8,026 bases of DNA from an uncultured Eggerthella sp. (GCA_900551155.1 URVA01000062.1:1-8026); one strand, 5' to 3'. Positions 1 to 6,114 are shown, numbered from the stretch's first letter. The notes: a model not told the origin generated them from the letters alone. Numbers and translations are program-made.

Positions 1-200
1 GCATCTAAGAATCCCTTGGTGAAACGGTTTTGGCGGATGAAAGCGGTAAACAGAGGCTTGTGCCATTCGATGCCAAGCGTACCCCAACTAATGGTCATGG
101 CGTTTACGCGATCACCATTTTTCGTGGTAAGCAAAACACCATTCTTAATGCCCTGCATAATCTCGGATGCATGTTCAATAGGATCAATTGCGCGCTTCAT
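1..200 (-). CDS. Flavin reductase-like domain protein, N-terminal 66 residues (3' end outside window)
   Basis: Reverse-strand reading from the ATG at 200-198 gives a protein starting MKRAIDPIEHASEI, with NGVLLTT at about residues 20-26 and AMTISWGTLGIEW at about 35-47, then a KPLFTAFIRQNRFT stretch. This order (a GVLLTT strand, then MTISWG, then P.FT.F.R..R.T) is what I know from the FMN-binding split-barrel flavin reductase / flavoredoxin family, which binds FMN and acts in electron transfer or flavin reduction in the cytoplasm. A GAGGA ribosome site lies just upstream on the minus strand (about 205-209). The gene runs off the left edge, so the C-terminal half and substrate cannot be judged. 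It is divergent from the small ORFs to its right. Family assignment is from recognised motifs only. Confidence 0.8.
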   Translation of the reverse strand, partial: MKRAIDPIEHASEIMQGIKNGVLLTTKNGDRVNAMTISWGTLGIEWHKPLFTAFIRQNRFTKGFLD

Positions 201-236
201 TGGTTCCTCGTTTCTTCGGGTTAATTTTCAAAACAG

Positions 237-266
237 AGTGTAGCGCAAACTTCCATGAAACGGTAA
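237..266 (-). promoter_or_regulatory. Possible promoter for the flavin reductase-like gene
   Basis: On the minus strand TACACT (242-237) could be a -10 box, with TTACCG (266-261) 18 bases upstream as a poor -35. The position, about 37 bases before the ATG, is sensible, but the -35 match is weak (3 of 6). Confidence 0.28.
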
Positions 267-355
267 GGCACGCTTAAGGTTGCTGTTAGGTTGCACGCGT
301 ATTGTCTTAGATGTCAGAGAAAAGAGACGTGGCAACAAATAAAAGGGGTGCAGCC

Positions 356-496
356 ATGAACACAAGCATTATGAAACTGCTCGGAATTTTTGCCCTATCG
401 GTTGCTTTGGTATTTCTGGAGGGGCTGCTTCCTGAGCGACGTCGCGCGAAAGCTCGTAGCGCGAAAGCGTCTAAACGACCCGAGCTCGTTAGTTGA
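356..496 (+). CDS. Small predicted membrane protein, 46 aa, Arg/Lys-rich tail
   Basis: The ATG at 356 is preceded by an AGGGG ribosome site with 7-8 bases of spacing. The ATG at 311 is in the same frame but has no clear ribosome site, so I prefer 356. The 46-residue product has a hydrophobic stretch at about residues 6-24 (MKLLGIFALSVALVFLEGLL region) followed by a strongly basic tail (residues 27-42, ERRRAKARS.KASKR). That is consistent with a single span and a positively charged cytoplasmic tail, or with an N-terminal signal anchor. I do not recognise a family. It is divergent from the flavin reductase-like gene and precedes another tiny hydrophobic ORF. It could be spurious, since only the ribosome site and the hydrophobic-then-basic pattern support it. 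Confidence 0.42.
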   Translation: MNTSIMKLLGIFALSVALVFLEGLLPERRRAKARSAKASKRPELVS

Positions 497-583
497 TTAG
501 GTAATAGCGCGGGTAGGGCGCAGGTGAGACACAAGTAGTCGAGAGGAATTATTGGGTAGCTAGATGAAAGCGGGGCGATAATC

Positions 584-679
584 ATGGACGACAAGCAGGG
601 AACTATCGCAGGATTGCTTTCATGCGCGGTTATTCTTGCTATTGCGTTATTTGTTCTTATGAGCGGTGGCGGGCTGTAA
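584..679 (+). CDS. Tiny predicted membrane protein, 31 aa
   Basis: The frame from the ATG at 584 to the TAA at 677-679 encodes 31 residues: a short charged start (MDDKQG), about 19 uninterrupted hydrophobic residues (IAGLLSCAVILAIALFVLM), then SGGGL. The single-span layout is textbook for a small membrane peptide and unlikely for random sequence. The ribosome site is weak (CGGGG at 571-575, 8 bases before the ATG). It lies 87 bases after the 46-aa ORF on the same strand and converges with menG, whose stop is 11 bases away. No family recognised; possible roles such as a regulatory or stabilising membrane peptide would be guesswork. Confidence 0.4.
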   Translation: MDDKQGTIAGLLSCAVILAIALFVLMSGGGL

Positions 680-689
680 GGACTGTAGA

Positions 690-1466
690 TTAATCCTTAT
701 ACGCAATATGTACCGCAGCAACGCCAAAGGTAACATTGGTGTATTCCACGCGTGAAAAGCCAGCATCTTTAAGCATTTTTGTAAAGCCTTCCTGGTTCGG
801 GAAGGCTTTAATTGATTTCGCCAGGTATACAAAACCCGATGCATCACCCGTTACGATTTTTCCCCAGGCAGGAATGCCCCAGCGCAAATAAATACGGTAA
901 CCCAAGCGCATAAGAGGGTTGGGCGGAGTGGAGAACTCCAACACACACAGTGCGCCACCTGGTTTTAATACGCGATACATTTCCGATAATGCGCGTTCAC
1001 GTTCAGGCATATTGCGAATGCCGTAGGACATAGTAAGAATATCGAAGGATTCATCTTCGTAGGGAATATCTTGTCCATCTACTACTGCAAGTTCAACAGG
1101 AACCCCTTTGGCTTCGCCTGCGTCAAGACGAGCCTGCGCCACTTCCAGCATGGCGGGAGTGTAGTCGGAAAGCACAATAGAAGCAGGTGGCTTTTGGGCG
1201 CATGCGGTAAAAGCAACATCTCCCGTACCGCCCGCTATATCAAGCAGGCGCGATTGAGGAGTGATGGGCGATTTATCGATTAACGTACGCAGCCAACTAC
1301 GATAGCGACCAAAACTGGAAAGCGCGTTAAAGCGCTCGTATTTCCAGGCAATGTCGGTAAAAATCTGCTTTACGCGTTTCGAAGAAAGTTCAGCAGGAGC
1401 ATCTTTACCTGTGGCGGTGTCAATGGAGTGCGTGGTTTCGCGGGCTTCGTTCGAATCTATAGTCAT
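690..1466 (-). CDS. menG: Demethylmenaquinone methyltransferase (MenG/UbiE family)
   Basis: A 258-residue class I SAM-dependent methyltransferase. MenG transfers a methyl group from S-adenosylmethionine to demethylmenaquinone, the last step of menaquinone synthesis, at the inner face of the membrane. Visible signatures: the family-typical start of the fold, V..IF..IA..Y...N...S.G.....R (residues 32-60); SAM-binding motif I LLDIAGGTGDVAF (74-86); the acidic residue ending strand 2, LSDYTPAML (99-107); DGQDIPYEDESFDILTMSYGIRN (130-152), typical of UbiE/MenG; and the RVLKPGG motif (165-171). The N-terminal 28 or so residues are a polar extension beyond the usual start. The C-terminal FGVAAVHIAYK matches the usual family end. 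GAGGA lies 11 bases before the ATG, a longish gap. UbiE also serves ubiquinone in proteobacteria; here menaquinone alone is more likely. The gene is transcribed away from the divergent amidohydrolase-like gene. Confidence 0.95.
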   Translation of the reverse strand: MTIDSNEARETTHSIDTATGKDAPAELSSKRVKQIFTDIAWKYERFNALSSFGRYRSWLRTLIDKSPITPQSRLLDIAGGTGDVAFTACAQKPPASIVLSDYTPAMLEVAQARLDAGEAKGVPVELAVVDGQDIPYEDESFDILTMSYGIRNMPERERALSEMYRVLKPGGALCVLEFSTPPNPLMRLGYRIYLRWGIPAWGKIVTGDASGFVYLAKSIKAFPNQEGFTKMLKDAGFSRVEYTNVTFGVAAVHIAYKD

Positions 1467-1609
1467 AAGGTATGGGTTCCTCTTCTGTTTTTGTAATGCG
1501 CATATTTTAGCGCCCTTTGCCGTATTCGCATATCCATGTACTGTGAATCACGATGAATTAACTTAGAATAAAACGCTTCAATGCTATCATGACTAAGAAT
1601 TATTGGGTC
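1467..1609. promoter_or_regulatory. Divergent intergenic region between menG and the amidohydrolase-like gene
   Basis: This stretch must hold the promoters of both divergent genes. On the plus strand TAGAAT (1564-1569) and TATCAT (1585-1590) are possible -10 boxes, neither with a convincing -35. On the minus strand TAAAAT (1508-1503) is a possible -10 for menG. I see no strong operator-like palindrome. Assignment of individual boxes is uncertain. Confidence 0.35.
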
Positions 1610-1615
1610 AGGAGG
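1610..1615 (+). promoter_or_regulatory. Strong ribosome binding site deciding the 1622 start
   Basis: AGGAGG sits six bases before the ATG at 1622. The in-frame ATG at 1589 has no ribosome site of its own, and the extra 11 residues it would add (MTKNYWVRRKS) do not resemble the usual amidohydrolase N-terminus. The start is therefore 1622. Confidence 0.85.
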
Positions 1616-1621
1616 AAAAGC

Positions 1622-2974
1622 ATGTTATTGTGCGCGAAATATATTGTGCCCGTTTCATCTGAACCTATGGAAAACGGTGCGGTACTTGTTCGTGATGGCG
1701 TTATTGCCGATATTGGCACGGCAGAAATGATGCGTCTTCGCTATCCAGATGAAGAAGTTAAAGACTTTGGAATGGCGGCGCTCACTCCTGGTTTTATCGA
1801 TTTGCACGCACGTGTAGAAGATGGTGTATTGCGCGGCCTTATTCGCGACTTGCCTTTTGTTGAATGGCGCAAGAATATTGGCGATTTGCGCAGTCGTATT
1901 TCTTCTAAGGAAGCATATGACTCAGCTTATCTGGGCTGTTTAGAAGAACTTTCCGCGGGTGTTACCACTATTGGTGATATCACTTCAACAGGCGCTGCAG
2001 TGTTTGCTGCTCAGGATTGCGGTTTGCGTGCAGTGGTGTATCGCGAAGCGGGTGCTATTGATAAACGCTTGGTCAATTACGCTATGAAAAAAGTAGATAG
2101 CGATTTGGAAAAGTGGTCTCAAAGTGTAGACGAAGACCGAATCGTATTAGGTATTGCGCCCGATCCCGTATATGAATGCCATCCTGAGTTGTATCGCAGT
2201 GCCGCTAAATATGCAGCAGAGCATAATAACTTGCCTATTGCTATGAAGCTTGCAGGTAGCAACGAGGAACTTCGCTTCGTAAAAGACGGCGCAACGGCGG
2301 GTCTTGATAGCACGGTTGATCATCGTGGATTCGTGGAAGTTCCCCCTTGGTTGCCAACGGCGGTAACTCCCGTAAATTACGTTTTGAACTGGGGCTTGTT
2401 CGAAGCCGAAAACGTAATGATTGTTTATGGCGTAAATGTCTCCGAAGACGATATTCGTCATTTGCGTGATTACGATGTTGCGGTGGCAACGTGTCCAAGC
2501 CTTAATGCTCAGCTTGGTATGGGTGTTGCTCCTGTAAGTGAGTATTTACGTTCTGGTCTGCGTATCGGTCTGGGCACCGGCGCTCCTGGTTCAGTGAACT
2601 ATCTGGACATGTTTGCTGAAATGCGCTTTGAACTTATGATTCAGCGTGCATTAAGTCGCGAATTCCTCAATCCACAGACGCTGCTCGAAATGGCAACGCT
2701 TCGTGCTGCGGAAGTTTTACGCCTTGATGACAAAATTGGTTCGCTGGAAATTGGTAAACTGGCAGACATTATTGCTATTGATTTGTCTGGTTCTCATCAA
2801 ACTCCAACAACAGATCCTGTTACGGCGTTGCTGGGTTCGGCAAGCAATAGCGATGTAGTTATGACTATGGTTAATGGCAATATTTTGTATGAAGCAGGAA
2901 GGCTTCATGTGGGAGAGGGCGCAACTAAGGTTATTGCGCATGTACTAGAGGTTCGCGGACGCTTGCGTTCTTAG
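1622..2974 (+). CDS. Amidohydrolase-superfamily protein lacking catalytic residues (likely pseudoenzyme)
   Basis: The 450-residue product has the full outline of the ATZ/TRZ-SsnA-type amidohydrolases: an N-terminal beta-sandwich strand set (residues 1-50), the barrel entry TPGFIDLH (55-62), E..SAGVTTIGDI (109-120), CP..N..LG.G.APV (291-305), the GLGTG..GSVN..DMF segment (317-331) and the C-terminal IGSLEIGKLADI (372-383). The LHARVE...LRGLIRDLPFVEW region (61-82) recalls, from memory, aminodeoxyfutalosine deaminases, where HTHLE...LRGL is usual. The metal and catalytic residues are largely gone: the second His of HxH is Arg64; the His and Glu of the H-L-A-E motif are Lys209 and Gly212; the later His is Tyr269; the Asp of GTD is Gly320. 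Only His62 remains. The frame is open and the fold motifs are kept, so this reads as a non-catalytic homologue rather than decay. It lies next to menG (divergent) and upstream of tat-hyp on the same strand. Its function is unknown; a binding, scaffold or regulatory role is possible. Confidence 0.85.
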   Translation: MLLCAKYIVPVSSEPMENGAVLVRDGVIADIGTAEMMRLRYPDEEVKDFGMAALTPGFIDLHARVEDGVLRGLIRDLPFVEWRKNIGDLRSRISSKEAYDSAYLGCLEELSAGVTTIGDITSTGAAVFAAQDCGLRAVVYREAGAIDKRLVNYAMKKVDSDLEKWSQSVDEDRIVLGIAPDPVYECHPELYRSAAKYAAEHNNLPIAMKLAGSNEELRFVKDGATAGLDSTVDHRGFVEVPPWLPTAVTPVNYVLNWGLFEAENVMIVYGVNVSEDDIRHLRDYDVAVATCPSLNAQLGMGVAPVSEYLRSGLRIGLGTGAPGSVNYLDMFAEMRFELMIQRALSREFLNPQTLLEMATLRAAEVLRLDDKIGSLEIGKLADIIAIDLSGSHQTPTTDPVTALLGSASNSDVVMTMVNGNILYEAGRLHVGEGATKVIAHVLEVRGRLRS

Positions 2975-3050
2975 CCTCTGGTCGATTCGCGCCGCTTGGC
3001 AGAGATATTCTGCGTTAAGGTTTCCCACAACGAGAAAGAAGTTTTGGTTT

Positions 3051-3251
3051 ATGGCCAACAAGAAACAAAAAATGACAGCAAAACAGCTCAAAGAACGCGA
3101 AGAGCGCGCTTTGGAGCGTAAGCGTAAGGCAGAAGAAAAAGCAGCACGTAAGGCATTATTGTGGCGCATTTTCGTCATTGCTGTCTGCGTCATTTTGATT
3201 CTCGCTTTGTCACTTCCTACTATGGGACTTATGTTCTTGGGAGGAAATTAA
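3051..3251 (+). CDS. Small single-span membrane protein, 66 aa, charged N-terminal helix
   Basis: Residues 1-37 are almost entirely charged and Ala-rich (KKQKMTAKQLKEREERALERKRKAEEKAARK), predicting a long cytoplasmic helix or coiled coil. Residues 38-62 form one hydrophobic membrane span, followed by a short GGN end. The start ATG follows GAGAAAGAAG (3032-3041), 9 bases upstream. The same ten bases precede tatB at 3351-3360, suggesting a shared style of translation start. I do not recognise a named family. It lies 76 bp after the amidohydrolase-like gene and 115 bp before tatB, all on one strand, so it may be co-transcribed with the Tat genes. A Tat- or membrane-associated role is inference only. 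Confidence 0.78.
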   Translation: MANKKQKMTAKQLKEREERALERKRKAEEKAARKALLWRIFVIAVCVILILALSLPTMGLMFLGGN

Positions 3252-3366
3252 TATTTCGATGTCGCAGTGCTTGTCTGGGCAATAAGCAGCCAAGGGCGAT
3301 GAGCTGTTCGCTTTTTGGGCTAGTTGTTACTAGGTAGAGCTGCTAACAGAGAGAAAGAAGTGTAAC

Positions 3367-3903
3367 TTGTTCGGTATCGGCGGATTCGAGCTGTTCATAA
3401 TTTTACTGTTCGGCTTTCTGATATTTGGGCCTGATAAGTTGCCAGAAATGGCAAAGACCCTTGGTGCTGCTTTGCGCAAATTCAAGCAAGCCCAAGCCGA
3501 AATGGAATCGGTTATTAAAGGCGAAGTATTAAACGTAGAAGGCGATCAGGGTAAAAAGGCTGCTTCAGCCAGCTCGTCTTCAGAAAAAGCGAAGCCTGCT
3601 CCTACGGTTACTCAGGAAAGCTTTGCACAGCGTAAGGCACGCTTCGATAAGGAACGTGCAGAACGCAAAGCAGCAGAAGAGCGCCAAACTATTGAAGCTA
3701 ATCGCAGCGCTATGAAAGAGCAAGCTGCAAAAAATGCTCGTGCGGCAAACGCTCAGGCATCCGACGATCCAAATCAGCAAACCCAAACGCAAGCATCGCA
3801 AAAGCCTGTTCTTACTCCAGAAGAGCTTTTTGGCGCTAAGCCAATTCAGAATAAACCTGAACCAAAAGCGGTTCAGGCAGCTTCGTCCGAAAGGAGTGAG
3901 TAA
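3367..3903 (+). CDS. tatB: Sec-independent protein translocase TatB (TatA/B family), TTG start
   Basis: TatB joins TatC to form the receptor for twin-arginine signal peptides on folded proteins at the cytoplasmic membrane. The N-terminus MFGIGGFELFIILLFGFLIFG gives one membrane span, then the hinge FGPDKLPE (20-27) and the amphipathic helix AKTLGAALRKFKQAQAEM (29-46). Glu8 and the G-P hinge are TatB hallmarks; TatA usually has a polar residue at position 8 and a different hinge. Residues 60-178 form a long, low-complexity Ala/Lys/Glu/Gln tail, and total length (178) is close to the usual TatB size. The start is TTG at 3367, 6 bases after GAGAAAGAAG; no ATG or GTG fits, and the TatB motif begins exactly there. 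The stop lies two bases before the tatC ATG. No separate tatA is present in the window, so this protein could also serve as a combined TatA/B. Confidence 0.88.
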   Translation: MFGIGGFELFIILLFGFLIFGPDKLPEMAKTLGAALRKFKQAQAEMESVIKGEVLNVEGDQGKKAASASSSSEKAKPAPTVTQESFAQRKARFDKERAERKAAEERQTIEANRSAMKEQAAKNARAANAQASDDPNQQTQTQASQKPVLTPEELFGAKPIQNKPEPKAVQAASSERSE

Positions 3904-3905
3904 TC

Positions 3906-4769
3906 ATGCCAATCGGACCGGCTCGTATGTCGCTTATGGAGCATTTAGGCGAATTACGTATGCGTTTGGTACGCATTGTTGTTTGTCTTATTGTGGCAAC
4001 GTTGGTGTTCTATTTGGGAACCGATACGGTAGTGCAGTTCTTACTTGCTCCTGTTGCGCAGTATATGCCTCTCGATGAATCGGGGCAGGTACAGCTTAAT
4101 GTTTTCGGCGCGTTTGATGCGTTTTCCGTTCGTATCACTGTAGCGCTTTGGACTGCTCTTGTGGCAACGGCTCCCATTACCTTGTGGCAGATTCTGGCAT
4201 TTTTCTTGCCAGCACTAAAACCAAAAGAGCGTAAATGGTTCGTGCCAACCTTTATTGCGGCGCTTTGCTTATTCATTGGTGGCACCGTATTTTGCTACTG
4301 CATTATTTTGAATCCTGCTTTTCAGTGGTTAACTGATCAAGCAACAGGCTTTGCCACTATCATGCCTGAAGCGGCACAGTGGGTAGATATCATTATTAAG
4401 TTCGAATTAGGTTTTGGCATTGGCTTTGAAATGCCTTTGGTTGTGTTCTACCTGGTAATGTTTGGCATTATTCCCTATAAAAAGCTTCGCGCAAGTTGGC
4501 GCGGTATGTATGTTGGCTTGTTGATATTTTCCGCTATGGTCACTCCCGACGCTTCGCCGGTAACCATGGGCTTAATGTTTGCAGCTATGGTTGTTCTGTA
4601 TGAAATAAGCTTATTGGCAGCGCGTGTTGGTTTAGCGAAGCGCATTAAGCGTCAAGAGGAAGCACGAAAACAAGAGCAACTGGAAGCTGAAGAAGCAAAG
4701 GCTGAATTGAAATACGCTAAAACCAAGTTCAAAGAACATTTGTGGGGAAGCGAAGACGAAAAGAGGTAA
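3906..4769 (+). CDS. tatC: Sec-independent protein translocase TatC
   Basis: TatC is the polytopic core of the Tat translocase and recognises the RR motif of signal peptides. Visible signatures: MEHLGELRMRL (11-21), the conserved cytoplasmic HL.ELR.R motif; FLPALKPKERK (100-110), the cytoplasmic loop whose Glu108 corresponds to the key loop glutamate; GFGIGFEMPLVV (169-180), containing the conserved membrane Glu175; and VTPDASP (212-218) before the last spans. Six membrane segments can be drawn (about 22-38, 72-96, 112-134, 163-187, 201-212 and 220-238). The C-terminus (245-287) is a long, highly charged cytoplasmic tail, longer than in many TatC proteins. The ribosome site AAGGAG (3891-3896) lies inside the end of tatB, and the stop is 5 bp before the hypA start, so tatB-tatC-hypA are almost certainly one transcript. 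Confidence 0.97.
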   Translation: MPIGPARMSLMEHLGELRMRLVRIVVCLIVATLVFYLGTDTVVQFLLAPVAQYMPLDESGQVQLNVFGAFDAFSVRITVALWTALVATAPITLWQILAFFLPALKPKERKWFVPTFIAALCLFIGGTVFCYCIILNPAFQWLTDQATGFATIMPEAAQWVDIIIKFELGFGIGFEMPLVVFYLVMFGIIPYKKLRASWRGMYVGLLIFSAMVTPDASPVTMGLMFAAMVVLYEISLLAARVGLAKRIKRQEEARKQEQLEAEEAKAELKYAKTKFKEHLWGSEDEKR

Positions 4770-4774
4770 ACGCC

Positions 4775-5149
4775 GTGCATGAATTGGGAATTATGAGTGG
4801 CGTTATGGATTCGGTTCAGCAAGCAGCAAATGATGCTGGTGCGGATCGTGTCTTAAAAATCAGCCTTTCGGTAGGAGAAATGACTGAGGCAATCGAAGAT
4901 GCGCTTCGGTTCGCTTTTGAGGCCCTTGCAGAAGGCACTATGTGTGAAGGTGCTGAATTGGAAATCACTATGATCCCGCCCAAGAGTATTTGTCTTGAGT
5001 GCGGTCTTGAATACGAGCACGATAGATTCCATATGCTGTGTCCCGAATGTGGCAGTGCATTTTCAGAGCTCTTACAGGGCAAGGAATTACGAATTGATTC
5101 CATTGAAGTAGATATTCCTGACGAAGAGCAAACTTCTGCCGATGCGTAG
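4775..5149 (+). CDS. hypA: Hydrogenase nickel incorporation protein HypA, GTG start
   Basis: HypA binds nickel and, with the GTPase HypB, inserts it into the large subunit of [NiFe] hydrogenase in the cytoplasm. The product is 124 residues. The N-terminal M-H-E-L-G-I is the family's nickel site, in which His2 must follow the initiator; this forces the start to the GTG at 4775, not the upstream ATG at 4742 that would bury it. Two CxxC pairs (C73/C76 in SICLEC and C89/C92 in MLCPEC) form the structural zinc knuckle. SVGEMTEAI (32-40) and the GAELEI (59-64) strand also match. AAGAGG (4761-4766) lies 8 bases upstream, overlapping the end of tatC. The acidic tail (113-124) is unremarkable. Confidence 0.96.
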   Translation: MHELGIMSGVMDSVQQAANDAGADRVLKISLSVGEMTEAIEDALRFAFEALAEGTMCEGAELEITMIPPKSICLECGLEYEHDRFHMLCPECGSAFSELLQGKELRIDSIEVDIPDEEQTSADA

Positions 5150-5163
5150 GCAATGATACGTTA

Positions 5164-5193
5164 TTGTGTATTTGTAACACTGCTCGCTATAAG
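5164..5193 (+). promoter_or_regulatory. Possible promoter for hypB
   Basis: TTGTGT (5164-5169) and TATAAG (5188-5193, 5 of 6 to consensus) are 18 bases apart. Transcription would begin near 5200, giving a leader of about 80 nt containing the repeats at 5222-5269. The 131-bp gap after the tightly packed tatB-tatC-hypA run makes a separate hypB promoter plausible. The -35 is weak. Confidence 0.35.
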
Positions 5194-5221
5194 GCATAGA
5201 CACTAAAAGGTTTTACTGCGC

Positions 5222-5274
5222 GTGTTCTTCAAAAAGCGAACACCAAAGAAAACGTGAACATTGTGTTCAGGAGG
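5222..5274 (+). promoter_or_regulatory. hypB leader with alternating inverted half-sites abutting the ribosome site
   Basis: Four related hexamers lie in 48 bases: GTGTTC (5222-5227), GAACAC (5238-5243), TGAACA (5255-5260) and TGTTCA (5264-5269). Sites 1 and 2 form a perfect 6-bp stem with a 10-base loop; sites 3 and 4 form a perfect 6-bp stem with a 3-base loop. The last arm shares its A with the AGGAGG ribosome site (5269-5274). GTGTTC is also present at 5263-5268, so it can pair instead with GAACAC at 5238-5243. This is either a pair of palindromic protein-binding sites or two competing RNA hairpins controlling access to the ribosome site. What is seen is the repeat; the role is inferred. 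Confidence 0.5.
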
Positions 5275-5280
5275 CATCTT

Positions 5281-5931
5281 ATGCAGATTGATTTAAAGCA
5301 ACCTATTCTTGATAAAAACGATAAGCTCGCTCAATCTAATCGCGAACTCTTTAAAGAAAAGAAGGTATTTGTGCTGGACTTGTTGGCATCTCCTGGCTCT
5401 GGCAAAACGTCAACTATCTTGGCAACGATTGAAGCGTTGCGCGATGAATTTAATATCGCAGTAATCGAAGGCGATATTGCTTCTTCAGTTGATTCGGAAA
5501 AGATTAAAGAACAAGGTATTGCTGCGGTGCAGATTAACACGGGCGGAGCTTGCCATCTTGAAAGCGATATGATTCGCCGTGCGGTTGATGTACTTGATTT
5601 GGATAATCTTGACCTTATCATTGTTGAAAATGTAGGCAATTTGGTTTGCCCGACCGACTTTGATTTGGGTGAAAACATGAAGGCCATGATTTTGAGTGTG
5701 CCAGAAGGTGATGATAAACCGCTCAAATACCCTGGCGTTTTCCAGGCTTCGAAGGCAATTGTTTTGAACAAGATTGATACGTTGCCTGTGTTCAGTTTCG
5801 ACAAAGAACTGTTCTACGACCATATTAAGAACTTGAACCCCACAGCACCTATTTTCCCTATATCAGCAACAAATGGGGAAGGGGTAGATGCTTGGGCGAA
5901 TTGGCTGGCAGAACAAATTCGCGCGCTGTAG
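5281..5931 (+). CDS. hypB: Hydrogenase nickel incorporation GTPase HypB
   Basis: HypB is a SIMIBI-class GTPase that drives nickel transfer with HypA. The 216-residue product shows the P-loop ASPGSGKTS (36-44); IEGDIASSVD (62-71); the NTGGACHLESDM region (86-97) with the invariant Cys91-His92 metal site at the dimer interface; ENVGNLVCPTDFDLGE (116-131), including Cys123; the G4 motif LNKID (162-166); and PISATNGEG (193-201). The high-affinity N-terminal Cys motif and the His-rich stretch found in some HypB proteins are absent, so nickel storage by this protein is unlikely. The start at 5281 is set by AGGAGG six bases upstream; an upstream in-frame GTG (5254) lies inside the leader repeats and lacks a ribosome site. 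It is followed by a clear terminator. hypC, D, E and F are not in the window. Confidence 0.97.
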   Translation: MQIDLKQPILDKNDKLAQSNRELFKEKKVFVLDLLASPGSGKTSTILATIEALRDEFNIAVIEGDIASSVDSEKIKEQGIAAVQINTGGACHLESDMIRRAVDVLDLDNLDLIIVENVGNLVCPTDFDLGENMKAMILSVPEGDDKPLKYPGVFQASKAIVLNKIDTLPVFSFDKELFYDHIKNLNPTAPIFPISATNGEGVDAWANWLAEQIRAL

Positions 5932-5965
5932 CTGGCGGGCTATTAGGAAACCTTAAGAGTGCTGC

Positions 5966-6007
5966 AACAAGAGTAAATCGATAGCGATAATTGCTCTGAA
6001 GCTTGTT
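5966..6007 (+). other. Possible structured element after hypB
   Basis: AACAAG (5966-5971) and CTTGTT (6002-6007) are a perfect 6-bp inverted pair enclosing a small ATCG/CGAT hairpin (5978-5989). There is no following T-run, so it is not a terminator. It may help protect the 3' end of the transcript, or it may be chance. Confidence 0.2.
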
Positions 6008-6033
6008 AATCTCAATAGGGCTTAAAGAAAACC

Positions 6034-6065
6034 AAAAGAGGCGTCCATCAGGGCGTTTCTTTTTT
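6034..6065 (+). terminator. Rho-independent terminator of the tat-hyp transcript
   Basis: The left arm 6034-6046 pairs with the right arm 6051-6063 around an ATCA loop (6047-6050), giving 13 bp including three G-T pairs, and it ends in a run of six T (6060-6065). The A-rich 5' side means the structure could also stop transcription from the opposite strand. It closes the hyp unit about 100 bases after the hypB stop. Confidence 0.85.
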
Positions 6066-6073
6066 GCGCTCTT

Positions 6074-6114
6074 TTGTGGATGTATTATGCATGCTAAAAT
6101 AGGCATAGTGCATG
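6074..6114 (+). promoter_or_regulatory. Promoter and likely operator of the toxin-antitoxin operon
   Basis: TAAAAT (6095-6100) is preceded by TGC, which makes an extended -10 box; TTGTGG (6074-6079) is a weak -35 at 15 bases. Around the -10 lie GCATGC (6089-6094), GCATA (6103-6107) and GCATG (6110-6114), repeated motifs of the sort a ribbon-helix-helix antitoxin would bind for autoregulation. The boxes are seen; autoregulation is inferred from the family. Confidence 0.5.

Noticed and set aside
311..355. Upstream ATG for the 46-aa ORF
   Set aside because: No ribosome site precedes it; AGGGG fits the ATG at 356.
546..1608. Shared 12-mer GAATTATTGGGT at 546-557 and 1597-1608
   Set aside because: One or two 12-base matches are expected by chance in a window of this size, and the surroundings differ.
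1589..1621. Upstream ATG start for the amidohydrolase-like gene
   Set aside because: It has no ribosome site; AGGAGG at 1610-1615 serves the ATG at 1622.
4742..4774. Upstream ATG start for hypA
   Set aside because: It lies inside tatC and would bury the nickel-binding M-H-E N-terminus; the GTG at 4775 is correct.
5255..5269. LexA/SOS-box-like GAAC...GTTC in the hypB leader
   Set aside because: The Gram-positive SOS box has four bases between GAAC and GTTC; here there are five, and the gene is not a DNA-damage gene.
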